Assembly (NCBI RefSeq): GCF_026309355.1
Contig: NZ_JAPJZK010000001.1
Span: 5,972,501-6,036,500 of the forward strand
Direction: 5' to 3'
DNA length: 64,000 nt
Origin: Spartinivicinus marinus
Lineage (GTDB): Bacteria > Pseudomonadota > Gammaproteobacteria > Pseudomonadales > Zooshikellaceae
Below are positions 1 through 10,300 of the stretch, piece by piece. Made by a program: the position numbers and the translations under genes. The first letter of the stretch is position 1; each line of letters opens with the position of its first letter. The notes beneath the pieces were generated by a model. The model was not told the DNA's origin and made no database searches. It saw only the letters and a list, made by a program, of their open reading frames with translations.

Positions 1-1906
1 AGTAGAAAAGTCGTTCATCGCCTATCTTGCCGTCGTTGTCCCCATAATTATTGGGTAAGGCAAATGGAACTGGATTATCTAAACTGGTCCGCTGAGTTTG
101 ATTCAGGTTACTATCATAGTTAAAGGGAACACCTACTTTAGTACCATCAGTATTAATCCGGTAAGTAATAATATTACGATTATTAACATTATTACCGGCC
201 AGTTTTTCATCCAGCTTTTTCGTAGCCGACCAGACGACGGTTGCTGTATCTACCTCACCGGTTTTAGCATCCACAGGATGCGCAAGCACATCGCCATTAT
301 TTTGCTTGGGATTAAATAATGCTCTAAAAGCAAATGCATTAGCTTTAATGCTTTGGGTATTAAACGCTACGGCACTGGCTGCACCTGAATCGGATTTAAT
401 TCGCCGAAAAATTTCCTGTAATCCATCTACCAGACGTTCGGGGTCTTCTGCACTTAAATATTCCCCACGACCGTTATAAGCGGCATGTAGCAAGTCATCA
501 ACCTTAGCAAAATCACTGGCAAATGGATTTGGCCAATTAAATGCCACTTTGGGATCAGTTGGGAATGTTGCCACCGTTCCTTTTAAGCCAAAACCAATGG
601 TAAAAGTAGCCATATGTTGATGCAGGCTATCTTCATCACTTAACAACGTTAGCGAACGCTGTTTATCGTATTTCGTAATGGGGACACTATTGGGCAGTCT
701 AGAGAGATCTCGCTTGTAATAGTACATGGCCACATCAGCCAGGGTATTATGCTGACTATCAGCAAAAGCACCACCATCAAAGAGGTTATTGGTAGTGTCT
801 CTATCCTGATTCCCTACCCCAGGAGAGCCGCCATTATAATAACCATCAGTCATCAACATGGCATAATTCTGCTGGCAGGTACCTATGGGCATTGGTTGGA
901 TTGGACAACTTGATCCACTTGCATTAAAGCGATTACCCGATACACATTCAAAATATCTTCCGACATCCCTTAAATTACGTCTCAATGGAGTTCCATTTGC
1001 GGGAATCGGTGTACCATAGATTTTATCCAGCAATTTCTTTTTATTACCCGATAATACAGACGCATTTAACGAGGCAACAGGAAAGTTATTCGCTGTCGTA
1101 TTAATAGAAGTAAAACCGACACGAGCATTAGATAACCCTTCAATAACAAAACCTAATGCCCCTTTAGCGACTAAATCCCTGGAACGATAGTAAGCAAACC
1201 AATTAGCAAAATTCGTTTGTTCTTTTTTACTGAGGTTCTTTACCCTGACTTTTGTTTGTTCACCATTTTCAAAAATACCATCGCCATCATCTTTCCAGGT
1301 ATAGTAGGCAAATCCTTCTTTATTATTATCTCGAGAGCCCCAAGTGCTTCTTAAAATCTCGTCCCCACGGGTTAAATCAACAAATTCAGCAGGGCTGTAA
1401 GGATTATCAGGTGCATTTCTGACATCAATATCACCAAAAACCTTGCCATTTTTATCTACCCCTGGCCAGGGTTTATAGATTTTAGTCGGATCATAATACA
1501 GTTTATTAAACTGACTGTTTCTAAAACGCCAGGTATTAGTTGCCGCAACAGCACATTTCCCCCACCACCGGTTATAAGTATTTGACTTGAAATGTACGCC
1601 ATAATAGTAAGGTGTACCACAACCAGACTGATGGGTAATGCCACCTGCAGACCCTATATTTTTGCCGTCTGGTTGGTTAGCCACTAACACCCCGGAGGCC
1701 ATCGTCGCTTCCCAGTCCATACTGCCTGAGTCATCAAACAAAATAACGATATTAGGTTCGGCACCCGGTGCAATTTCTAGTGCGTCTTGTGCCAGGTTTA
1801 AAGGACCACTGTAACTACTCAAAGGAAAGGTAATAATAGTACCTACCAGTATAAGCACTGGCTGCTTTACATACTGATATTGGTAAGGTTTCCTATGGAA
1901 CATCAT
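1..1906 (-). CDS. pilY1: PilY1-like type IV pilus tip/assembly protein, N-terminal ~635 residues (runs off left edge)
   Basis: The minus-strand frame starting at the second of two tandem ATGs (preceded by GGAGGGG) stays open to the window edge, so the 3' part is missing. The start shows a hydrophobic signal segment (about residues 15-35) followed by EPNIVILFDDSGSM, a von Willebrand A metal-site motif (DxSxS) typical of the PilY1/PilC N-terminus. Further in, NFANWFAYYRSR (near residue 240) is also characteristic of the family. Family knowledge: PilY1 proteins sit at the tip of type IV pili and act in pilus extension, adhesion and surface sensing. They are usually 1000-1300 residues, and the beta-propeller half would lie outside this window. 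No minor pilin genes are visible here. Family assignment is firm; the adhesive role is inferred. Confidence 0.88.
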   Translation of the reverse strand, partial: MMFHRKPYQYQYVKQPVLILVGTIITFPLSSYSGPLNLAQDALEIAPGAEPNIVILFDDSGSMDWEATMASGVLVANQPDGKNIGSAGGITHQSGCGTPYYYGVHFKSNTYNRWWGKCAVAATNTWRFRNSQFNKLYYDPTKIYKPWPGVDKNGKVFGDIDVRNAPDNPYSPAEFVDLTRGDEILRSTWGSRDNNKEGFAYYTWKDDGDGIFENGEQTKVRVKNLSKKEQTNFANWFAYYRSRDLVAKGALGFVIEGLSNARVGFTSINTTANNFPVASLNASVLSGNKKKLLDKIYGTPIPANGTPLRRNLRDVGRYFECVSGNRFNASGSSCPIQPMPIGTCQQNYAMLMTDGYYNGGSPGVGNQDRDTTNNLFDGGAFADSQHNTLADVAMYYYKRDLSRLPNSVPITKYDKQRSLTLLSDEDSLHQHMATFTIGFGLKGTVATFPTDPKVAFNWPNPFASDFAKVDDLLHAAYNGRGEYLSAEDPERLVDGLQEIFRRIKSDSGAASAVAFNTQSIKANAFAFRALFNPKQNNGDVLAHPVDAKTGEVDTATVVWSATKKLDEKLAGNNVNNRNIITYRINTDGTKVGVPFNYDSNLNQTQRTSLDNPVPFALPNNYGDNDGKIGDERLFY

Positions 1907-2112
1907 CCCCTCCATCAGAAACACGCACTTTCTGCTTAAACGGTAAGCTGACCGGCTTAATTATTTAAGGACAGTGCTTGTAAACAACAAATCCGTGCAA
2001 TAAATAACAGTATGGTCGTAATGAAGGGTTATTGAAAATAAAAATTGCTATTAACAAACAACTCCATTGATATTATTCAGTTCATTTATCCAGTTAAATT
2101 AATGTGGTAGAT

Positions 2113-2138
2113 AAAAAATAGCAATACCAATTGCTATT
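2113..2138 (-). terminator. Rho-independent terminator after the 399-residue secreted protein gene
   Basis: A perfect 9-bp inverted repeat (2117-2125 with 2130-2138, 4-nt loop) is followed, read on the minus strand, by a run of six T. It lies 34 bases past the stop codon at 2172. Confidence 0.75.
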
Positions 2139-2171
2139 ATACTGCATCACCCAATATAAAATGGTATATAC

Positions 2172-3371
2172 TCACAGCGAAGCGTTTTTAATAGATATGT
2201 TATATAAACTATTCATCGCTTGATCAACTACCCCCTTACATTCGACAAAGTGAGCTTCGACCTGACACGCCGTAGCGGCTTTATTTAACGTTGTCAAATT
2301 ATGTTGAACTTTTGTTAATTCATTTTCATAGTACTGTTTATGTTCGCTACCGTCCGCTACGGCATAAAATGCCTGAAGCGATTGCTGATAACCATTATTT
2401 TCAATTAACTTGATTTTTATTTTTTCTTCCTGGATTTTAAAGCCTGGATCAATATAAGGCGCGACTTTAGGGTTAAGGGCAAAATGGCCTGAGTCATCGT
2501 AACGTTGTGTATCAAACGACAACACTTTCAATGCAGTTGCGGTTAAGTCCTGATGGTAACCATTATCACCAAATAAGTACTCAAACAGTAAACTGGCTGT
2601 ATTGAAGCAATCATCAATATCGGCGGTTTTACAATAGCGAGGATTTTCTTTAAGTATACGTTTTAACTTAGGTGTTTCCCCACCGTTAGTGACTACATTA
2701 ATACTATATACGGCATCTTCTGCATAGTGATACCACTCTTTGGTATAGGTCTTCGTTTTTTTAACAAATAACACCCTGACTTTTACTTTAGTCACAAACT
2801 TCTTATAAGCTTCTTTCGATCTAAAGTGCAGCTTTGCAGTGACATACACTTCTCCCCCAGTGTCCATATGATAGATAAACTCATCACCGCAATGACCTAG
2901 TACAGTCGCAGGATCAGCCTTGGTCATGGTTTGCCCTAGCGGGGTTAACGTTCGATTTTCCAGGGTATAATTAGGTCCGTTATAGGTCAATTTAATTGTT
3001 GATGCTGCAGTAGTTTGGTTTTCCGAAATACGTGATGTCATTGAGACACTGACAGAGCCTGAAAATATCACCACATTGACGCCTCCTTTAATCTTACCAA
3101 ATACCTGCTCCATAGCATCTCTAGTATGACGAGAGCCTAAATATTGCAATTCAACACGAGTATCTCCAGTTTTTTTCCAGGAACCTTTAACACATGCTTG
3201 CTTGTTAAAGCCACTGCGGCTATCCAACCCCAGACCTAGCCAGCTTAGCTGAGCATTATCTGCTATATATTCAGCGCCCAATGCATTCACTGACGAAAAA
3301 CATAGCAGCACAACAAGCCAACGGGTTAAAGCATATTCTACACAGCACTCGCCGTTTTTTGTTTTTATCAT
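2172..3371 (-). CDS. Secreted protein with MACPF/pore-former-like features
   Basis: 399 residues with an N-terminal export signal (hydrophobic core RWLVVLLCFSS, likely cleavage after ALGA). Residues about 90-135 form an alternating Ser/Val/Thr-rich stretch (SGSVSVSMTSR, then STIKLTYNGP), as in membrane-inserting beta-hairpins. It is followed by LTPLGQ and GHCGDEFIYHMDTGG, which resembles the conserved core around the Gly/Asp-Tyr/Phe motif of MACPF-type pore formers. This relation is from memory and weak; no homology search was possible. The C-terminal ~150 residues contain Cys pairs (RYCKTADIDDC) and are otherwise unrecognised. The gene follows an orphan protease-propeptide gene on the same strand. 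No ribosome-binding site is visible, and the start codon lies inside a hairpin. An alternative is a secreted protein of unknown function. Confidence 0.55.
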   Translation of the reverse strand: MIKTKNGECCVEYALTRWLVVLLCFSSVNALGAEYIADNAQLSWLGLGLDSRSGFNKQACVKGSWKKTGDTRVELQYLGSRHTRDAMEQVFGKIKGGVNVVIFSGSVSVSMTSRISENQTTAASTIKLTYNGPNYTLENRTLTPLGQTMTKADPATVLGHCGDEFIYHMDTGGEVYVTAKLHFRSKEAYKKFVTKVKVRVLFVKKTKTYTKEWYHYAEDAVYSINVVTNGGETPKLKRILKENPRYCKTADIDDCFNTASLLFEYLFGDNGYHQDLTATALKVLSFDTQRYDDSGHFALNPKVAPYIDPGFKIQEEKIKIKLIENNGYQQSLQAFYAVADGSEHKQYYENELTKVQHNLTTLNKAATACQVEAHFVECKGVVDQAMNSLYNISIKNASL

Positions 3372-3389
3372 ATTTCAGCCAGAAATATG
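3369..3389 (-). promoter_or_regulatory. Start-codon hairpin (8-bp perfect stem)
   Basis: CATATTTC (3369-3376) pairs perfectly with GAAATATG (3382-3389) across a 5-nt loop. In the minus-strand mRNA the AUG at 3371 is the last triplet of the stem, so folding would hide the start codon of the 399-residue gene. Bases 3385-3389 are shared with the longer upstream hairpin, so the two structures exclude each other. Confidence 0.5.
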
Positions 3390-3421
3390 AAGTAGTCAGA
3401 AAATAGCCAACTACTTCATAT
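3385..3421 (-). promoter_or_regulatory. 12-bp perfect inverted repeat in the leader (possible anti-sequestering hairpin or terminator)
   Basis: ATATGAAGTAGT (3385-3396) is exactly complementary to ACTACTTCATAT (3410-3421), with a 13-nt loop. It lies between the propeptide gene (stop at 3480) and the start of the 399-residue gene at 3371. There is no T run, which argues against a simple terminator. It overlaps by 5 bases the hairpin that contains the start codon. Confidence 0.5.
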
Positions 3422-3479
3422 ACCCATCATGAATTATTTCTAATCATTCGCGAAGAGTATTTAGTTGATAAAATAATTA

Positions 3480-4010
3480 TCATAAGTGGTCAACGCAAAA
3501 TTGTTGATCAATATAAATAGCGGGCTTAACAGCATAGTCACTTAACTGCCAGTCACTCAAGGCTTGTTTGCCATTCAAAAAATTATCGATCAACCAAGGT
3601 TTTACCTTTGCTATAGAAAACGCTACAGGTGGCGTAACACTATTAATATCACTGACAATTCCCTGGTATAAATTCTGATAAAAAATTTTATCCAGCTGAC
3701 TTTGAGAATCTCGTGTCAATATTAAGCCAGCCCCTTCAACTTCCACGCCCTGATATAGCTGTTGATATTTTTCATATCCTTTATCTTCTATTTTAGCTGC
3801 TTTTTCAACTTGTTTTAATATTATGGTATTTTCTAGTAAATAATCGGACTGCTCATCATTTTCTGGTTTTGAGAATGATTGATGGACAAAGTGTAACTGG
3901 TTATTGGCAACCTTTATTTGGCTAGCATCGAGTGGCTTAACAAGCTCCACAGACCAACTGTTCAACGTGAACAATAGAAGAGTCAAAACAAATAATCGCT
4001 GATCCCTCAT
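3480..4010 (-). CDS. Orphan FTP/PepSY-type propeptide protein (metalloprotease pro-domain without protease)
   Basis: 176 residues with a signal peptide (MRDQRLFVLTLLLFTLNSWS). The core KYQQLYQGVEVEGAGLIL followed by SQLDKIFYQNLYQGI matches the fungalysin/thermolysin propeptide (FTP) pattern in which a 'yqGvpVfGagl' strand precedes a PepSY-like half. In M4 metalloproteases this pro-region of about 200 residues acts as intramolecular chaperone and inhibitor of a 300-residue catalytic domain carrying HExxH. Here the frame ends at VDHL with no HExxH, and the following 110 bases are AT-rich hairpin DNA, so no catalytic domain is left downstream. It could be a trans-acting inhibitor or chaperone, or a truncated protease gene. 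The ribosome-binding site (AAGGA) is good and the frame intact, which favours a functional protein. The function is inferred. Confidence 0.6.
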   Translation of the reverse strand: MRDQRLFVLTLLLFTLNSWSVELVKPLDASQIKVANNQLHFVHQSFSKPENDEQSDYLLENTIILKQVEKAAKIEDKGYEKYQQLYQGVEVEGAGLILTRDSQSQLDKIFYQNLYQGIVSDINSVTPPVAFSIAKVKPWLIDNFLNGKQALSDWQLSDYAVKPAIYIDQQFCVDHL

Positions 4011-4359
4011 TTACGCATCCTTATATTATTGTTTATTAATAGGCTCTTCTTTTTTTGCTCAATGACCAAGCTTATTTTTTAAGCCAAAGACGTATCCAAT
4101 AATATTCAATCAATAACAAAGTGACAAATTCTAGTTATTTTTATTTCAATATTATTGTTAGTAAATTCACAACCCTTATCAAGTAAGTCATCATTTAACA
4201 ATAGGAAAACTCATTTAACAACTAGGATTCTCTACCCTTACGACTAATGTATAGAATTACCCTATAAAATAGTATCGCTATAGAAAAGGCAAAAAAAAAA
4301 ACCTGATATATCCGTTATGAAGGGTATATCAGGTTCTGATTGAGTATGAATTTTGTTGT
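4011..4359. other. Gene-free AT-rich spacer (349 bp) containing a terminator
   Basis: It holds the terminator of the giant gene at 4291-4335 and a TGAAGGGTATAT-type repeat within that hairpin. It must also contain the promoter of the propeptide gene, but no convincing -35/-10 pair stands out. No coding frame is supported. Confidence 0.5.
4291..4335 (-). terminator. Rho-independent terminator of the giant RTX gene
   Basis: A 14-bp stem with one G-U pair (4300-4313 with 4322-4335, 8-nt loop) is followed on the minus strand by about ten T (the A run at 4291-4300). It begins about 25 bases after the stop of the 3592-residue gene. Confidence 0.85.
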
Positions 4360-7300
4360 TTACGATTGGGTAATCACCCAACTACTGGTTATTTGCTCTT
4401 TAATATTATTCAACACCCCTCCTCCTTGAGACCATTGGGTTTCTGTAAAGCCTGACAGCGCCTGGATCAACTGTTCAATTCCTGACTTATCAATCACTCC
4501 ATTATCGGTCACCACATTAAATGCTTGGTTATTGTTCCATTGTTTTACGATCACTTTATCCTGTGTTGAACCTTTGAAACTAATATTCAATTGATTATTA
4601 TCTTGTAAACTAAAGTGAACGTCATGCAGGCTAATGTTTTTCAACACTAACGCATCGCCCGTAGTATTGCCTGAAAGGCTATCTCGCCCATCTCCTGAGT
4701 TAAAAATAATGGTATCCTTGCCACTACCACTCACAATGGTATCATTGCCCTTACCTGCCTCCAGAGTGTTTTCACCCGCCACGGCAAACAGCTGATCTGC
4801 TTGGTGACCACCAATTAAAATATTGCGCTGGCTATTGCCAACCAAGGCATTTGTTGCCGTCGCACTACCGACTACATGTTGTACACCTTTAAGGGTTATA
4901 TTGGCTTGCTTGCCTGATTCTTCGGTATGTAAGGTTGCTGCTGTCCTACCGGCTTGTCCATTTAAATCAACAGAAACTGGTGCTGTTTGTTGGCTTAAAT
5001 CGATTGTGTTAACCCCTTTACCTAAGTCGATGGTACTAATTTCTCCAAACCGTTGTACCTTGAGGGTATCACTATAATCACTGCCATAGAAAGCCGTTTG
5101 ATCTGACAGTTGATTATCTAACATCGTTGATACAAGGCCTTGATGATGACGGTAGTCAGTTTTAAGACTGTTACTTTCAGCAGTCAAATGAATGGAAGTC
5201 AGTTCGCTTCTGGGCGGTGCCAGATTAGCCATACCAGCTAAATCAGTAGCCAAAACTTCATTACCATCCGCTAAAATCAACGATAAGTGTTGATAAGCAT
5301 CAGACAGATAAAAATTCTTAACCACAACTTCTGTTGTATTGGTTAACTCCAGTTGTCCTTCTTTGCTTTTTACCAGTAAATGTAAGTCCTGTCCTTGCCG
5401 AGCTAACTGCAGATTTTCAAAGGAATCAACCTGATCGAGCACCAAAATGTCATCACCACTATTGGCCTGATTATCAATAATTTTTAAACCACGACTACTA
5501 GTACTTACTTGATAAGTGTCACTACCCTCACCACCGCTGGCTATATCCTCACCTGCTGCGATAAATTTAATAATGTCATTACCTTTCTCACCATTTAATA
5601 AATCATTACCCATATTATCTATTAACGTATCATTGCCGTCTCCTCCTCGAACAATGCTACCGGCCAATCCAGCCGTTAACTGGTCATCTCCTTGACGCCC
5701 AATAAGTACTGATAGTTGATTATCGTCACCCTTTAATTCCGCTGCAGTGACTGTCCAGCTATTCGCTAGTTGGGTTTGTTGAGAATGATTTAAGCTAGCC
5801 GAGCCATTTGCCCAATCATTAGGATTAATGGAAGCTAAAGCAGGTATTAATTGATCAATACTGCGTTTATCGATTATCCCATCTTGAGCCACCAAATTAA
5901 AATGATAACTTGCTTGCCAGCGGACAATTTCAATTTGATCATTAGGCTGACCTTTAAAAGAAATTAATAAGGTATTTTTATCCGTTAACGAAAAATGCAG
6001 GTCATATAAGCTGATGTCTTTTAGTAACAACACATCATTGACAGTATTCCCATTGATAGTGTCACGGCCATCTCCTTTCCGGTAAATAATTTTATCTTGA
6101 TCAGAGCCACTATATATCTGGTCGTTACCTTTGCCACCGACTAGGGTATTTGCGCCTTCCTTCCCATCAATGATGTCGTCACCAGCACCACCTAACAGCT
6201 TATTACCACCATTATAGCCTGTTAACTTATCATTCCCTGCTGTACCTATGATATTGGCAATATTGTTAATCCGAATTTCCTGTGGCTGATCCTGGCTGTC
6301 ATCATAAACATAAATACTAGAACCATAGATCAATTGCGCATCAATATGGCTAGCAGCTAGTTGGCTTAAATCAAGGGTATTATTGCCCGCGCCTAAATCA
6401 ATATTAGGTATCACTTTAAACGGGTTATACTCCAAAATCAGCTCACCAAATTTACCTACACTGGTCAAACTCACCACATCATCAAATGCAGTGCCTCTAA
6501 AGCGATCTGATACAAAACCATTGCTGTCTAATAAAACATTCAGTGCTTGTTGATGGCTACTGTAATCTATTTTTTCAGCTACACTTAACTCGGAGGCTTG
6601 ACGATTTAGTAACCTTTCATCAATGGCGTCTGTTTCCAACAACTGTTGTTGCTGAGGTGTTAATGCTTTAGCTCCAATAATACGACTAATATTACCTAGC
6701 TCATCAACTACCAGTTCTTGTTGTAATCCTTCATTAGATACAATACTCAGATGACGGAAAGTATCACTGACAAAGTAGTTTTCAATCACTACTTGCCGAT
6801 TAATATAATCCACGCCTCCCACTTCAGTGGGTCTAGGCAGCCGTGCATTTAATACTAGATTCATACCATCACGACGGCTGGTAATATCATTAAACCCAGC
6901 CCCGATGACCAGGTTATCGATTTTATTATCCGTTGCCTGGTTATTAATCGTCACTGTTCCCTCGAAGGCACCAATCACATAGGTATCATGACCATCATTG
7001 CCTTGCATCAAGTCATCACCACCGTAGCCTCGTAGAACATTAGCTTGTTCATTGCCAATCAGGGTATCAGCATAAGCCGTTCCTTCTGCGGATAATTGAT
7101 AACGGGCGTCTAACTTTTTACCCTCACCCCACTGCCAGTCTGATAATTTATAGTCTTTTTGGTTGAGCGTTTTATGTGTATCAACTAAGAAAGTACCATT
7201 ATTATTTTTACCATGATAATGACTTTCAGTTGCAAGCGTTTTTGATCCACCATAATCCTTCAATGAATACTCAATACCATCACGTGTCACCAGTACAAAG

Positions 7301-10300
7301 TCCCGAAGCGTTTCCCCACCTCTAGCAAGCGCATCATACACATGAAGTGTCGTATCAATAATATTTTCCAAGATAACTTGACGCCCATCACTCAATGAAA
7401 CAACCAAACTGTAATCTTTGCGGCGATAACCTGCACTATAGGTTTCATTACGATAGCGAGTTTCAATAGCCGTTATTTCAGTAGCATCATAGTCTAAGAA
7501 TACCTTATTAGTTACGGGGTTCTTGCGATCTTGGGCTTGTGGCTTAATAACGTTTTCTCCAGCACCACGTTCAATAAAATATCGAGCGCCTGCTGGTGCA
7601 TTTTGGTGATCATCATCTCCTTGTAAAACAATTAACTGCGTTTTATCCAACTTTTCAAACTCATCCTGCTGATAGACACCCCCTTGATTGTTGCCATCAA
7701 TCCGATTGTCATTAAGGTCTATCGTCACCCCGGTTTGCTGATTGAAATAGGTTCTATCCCCTGCTTTCAAGTAGCGGGTATGTAGCTGAATAGATTCTGC
7801 TTGATCAACGGCTAATGCTTGACGTTGTGCTGGTAAGTTAGGCATCAACATGAAGCCATCATGGGATTGGAAGCTGATTTGATTATTTTTTAGCTGCCAC
7901 TGATTATTGTATTCAGTATAAATATCATGGACTGTCACTGTGCCAGCCTCTTTTAGTCGAATAACAATATTTTTATTAACCAACTGCCAATCAGCAATTT
8001 CGTCCAACGCAAATTCTAACCGTACAACAGAAGCATCTTGGCCATTTTCAGTAATGTGAACATCACGGGCATCTCGTTTTATCAGGTAAATATCCTGACC
8101 ATCACCCCCATCGACTTTTGCATAATCAGACAAGGTAATGACATCATTACCACCCTTGGCAAATACCTGGTCACCTTTGTTGGCTAAAATACGGTTACTG
8201 TCGTTTGTACCAATAATATAATCAGAACCTGAGCTGGTCGCATCTCCATCTGATCCAGAGCCCAGTGTATGCTGAATATTTTTCAACTCTCCTATTTGTG
8301 GACCTTTGGCCTCATCACCGGTTTTTCCAGTGTTTTTTAACCAAACTTTACCTTGCTCCAAATCAATAATAAAACCTGAGTAAGCCTGTTCTGTGTGAGT
8401 GTATTTTCGGTAGGTTTGGGCATTAATGGTTAAAGTATTATCACCTCCTTGCCCATCAATTTCGAAGAAAATTCTATCCTTATAATTATCCAAATTATTA
8501 TAAAAGTTTTCCATATCGGAGAAATCGACTGAAAACATAAAGTTATCATTCAAATTTCCACCTTTCAGGTTTTTCGCTCCTTTACCAAAAATAAACTCAT
8601 TCTTTTTATTTGTTACACCAAAAACCGTGTCACTACCACCACCAATATTAAACAAAACGGCTTTTTCAGGATCTATATTGGCAGAAACTGCATTTTTTAT
8701 ACCTTGCAAACCATTTTGTGCAAAAATAACATCATCAGCGCCATTCACTTTTGGTTCTCGAACCGTTTCATAGCCACCTTCGTAGTGATATACCTTCACA
8801 TCTTCAATCGCTACATCAATATCTCCATAAACTATAGTGTCTACAACATTACCTAGTTCACCTTGGAGTAATTCTGCGGAACGCTGGCGAGTTTGTTCAA
8901 TCACATCATGCTGGGTTTTATTAGCTTTAAAGGCATCGGTCACCCATTCATCCATATCCTGGCCCCAAAAAGCCAGCCAGCCTTGACGTAAACGATGGCG
9001 CCAATCATCTAGCTCCGGTACATATTCCCAAGCATCTTCCACCTGTCGTACAGCCGAATAAATTTGTGCACCGACTATCAGCCCTACACTAATACCTAAA
9101 CCAATAGGGCCCAACGCAGCACTACCTGTAAAAATAGCGGCAACTCCCAGACTTAATGCAGTCACAGCTCCCGCGACAGCAAAGCCCCCCTGCACATACA
9201 AATCCTGTCGTTGCTTATCAGTTAACCCTTCCCCTTGAGCATCAGAAAAGGCTTTAGCTGCAGTATAAATATCAAATGGCAATGTAATTAAGGCTGCCAA
9301 TGCACCACCACTACGACCCAAAGCCTGGCCTAAGCGACTGGCCGATGAGGTTGCCAGTCGGCTGCTACTGCTAACCGAGCGGGCAATTAATCGTTGACTT
9401 AATTTAGGAAGACTACGATTTAAGGCTATTTCGGCAGGAATAGAGGCAATATTGGCTAATACACTACCAGTTTGAATGACTCCTTCTTGAATATCACCTT
9501 TTTCAAATGCTGCATCTGCGGCCTTAATACCAGAATAAATCCCCCACGCTTGCAACCCGACACCTGGTACCTGAGACGCAATCCCTTTTACACTAACCCG
9601 CGTCGTATTACCGTTTAGCTTATTTTGCAGTGTTTGGACCTGGCTATCGGTTAATGCTGATGGTGCTTTATCAATGTTATCAACGACCGTTTGTAGCCGG
9701 CTTGAGAGATCTCCATCAATTAATGCAGCAACCGGCCGATCCTGTAGCTGAGCCAATGTTTTGAGGATTTTCGCTCCTTCTGCAAAGTCAGCTTGAGGGG
9801 CAGTACTTAGAAACTGCTGTAATACCTCACTGTTAAATTTAAGATTAGCTACCCCCCCATTCACCAACCGATCAGCAGCGATAGGTTGGCCATTAATTTG
9901 GGCACCTAATAACCAAAGCTGAGTACGGCTCACTTGCTGACCATTTACTTTGAGTAGCCCTTGCTGGAGGTCTTGATTAGAGAGTCTTTCTAGTTCAACG
10001 GGAAGTGACTGCTGTAATTGCTGGGTTGCCTGAGCAATCCTGGCATCTTGATAAAAATTATCTTGAATCAACTGCACTTGAAACTGATTAGGATTAATTC
10101 CCAAGTTCAATTGTGCCGAATCAGAAAAGTACTGGTTTAAAAAGCTCACTACATCCGCTTTATTTTTAAAACCACTGACCCAACCCACCGCTGGATCGTA
10201 AAAGGATAATTTCCCCTTATTATTTGCTACTAAATACCGATGCCGGCCAGAACGAAAAATCAAAGACTGATCACCACCTGCCGTGGCTTTTTCTGCAATA

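Noticed and set aside
1456-1644. Minus-strand 62-codon frame within pilY1
   Set aside because: Different frame from the pilY1 coding sequence that covers the whole region with clear family motifs.
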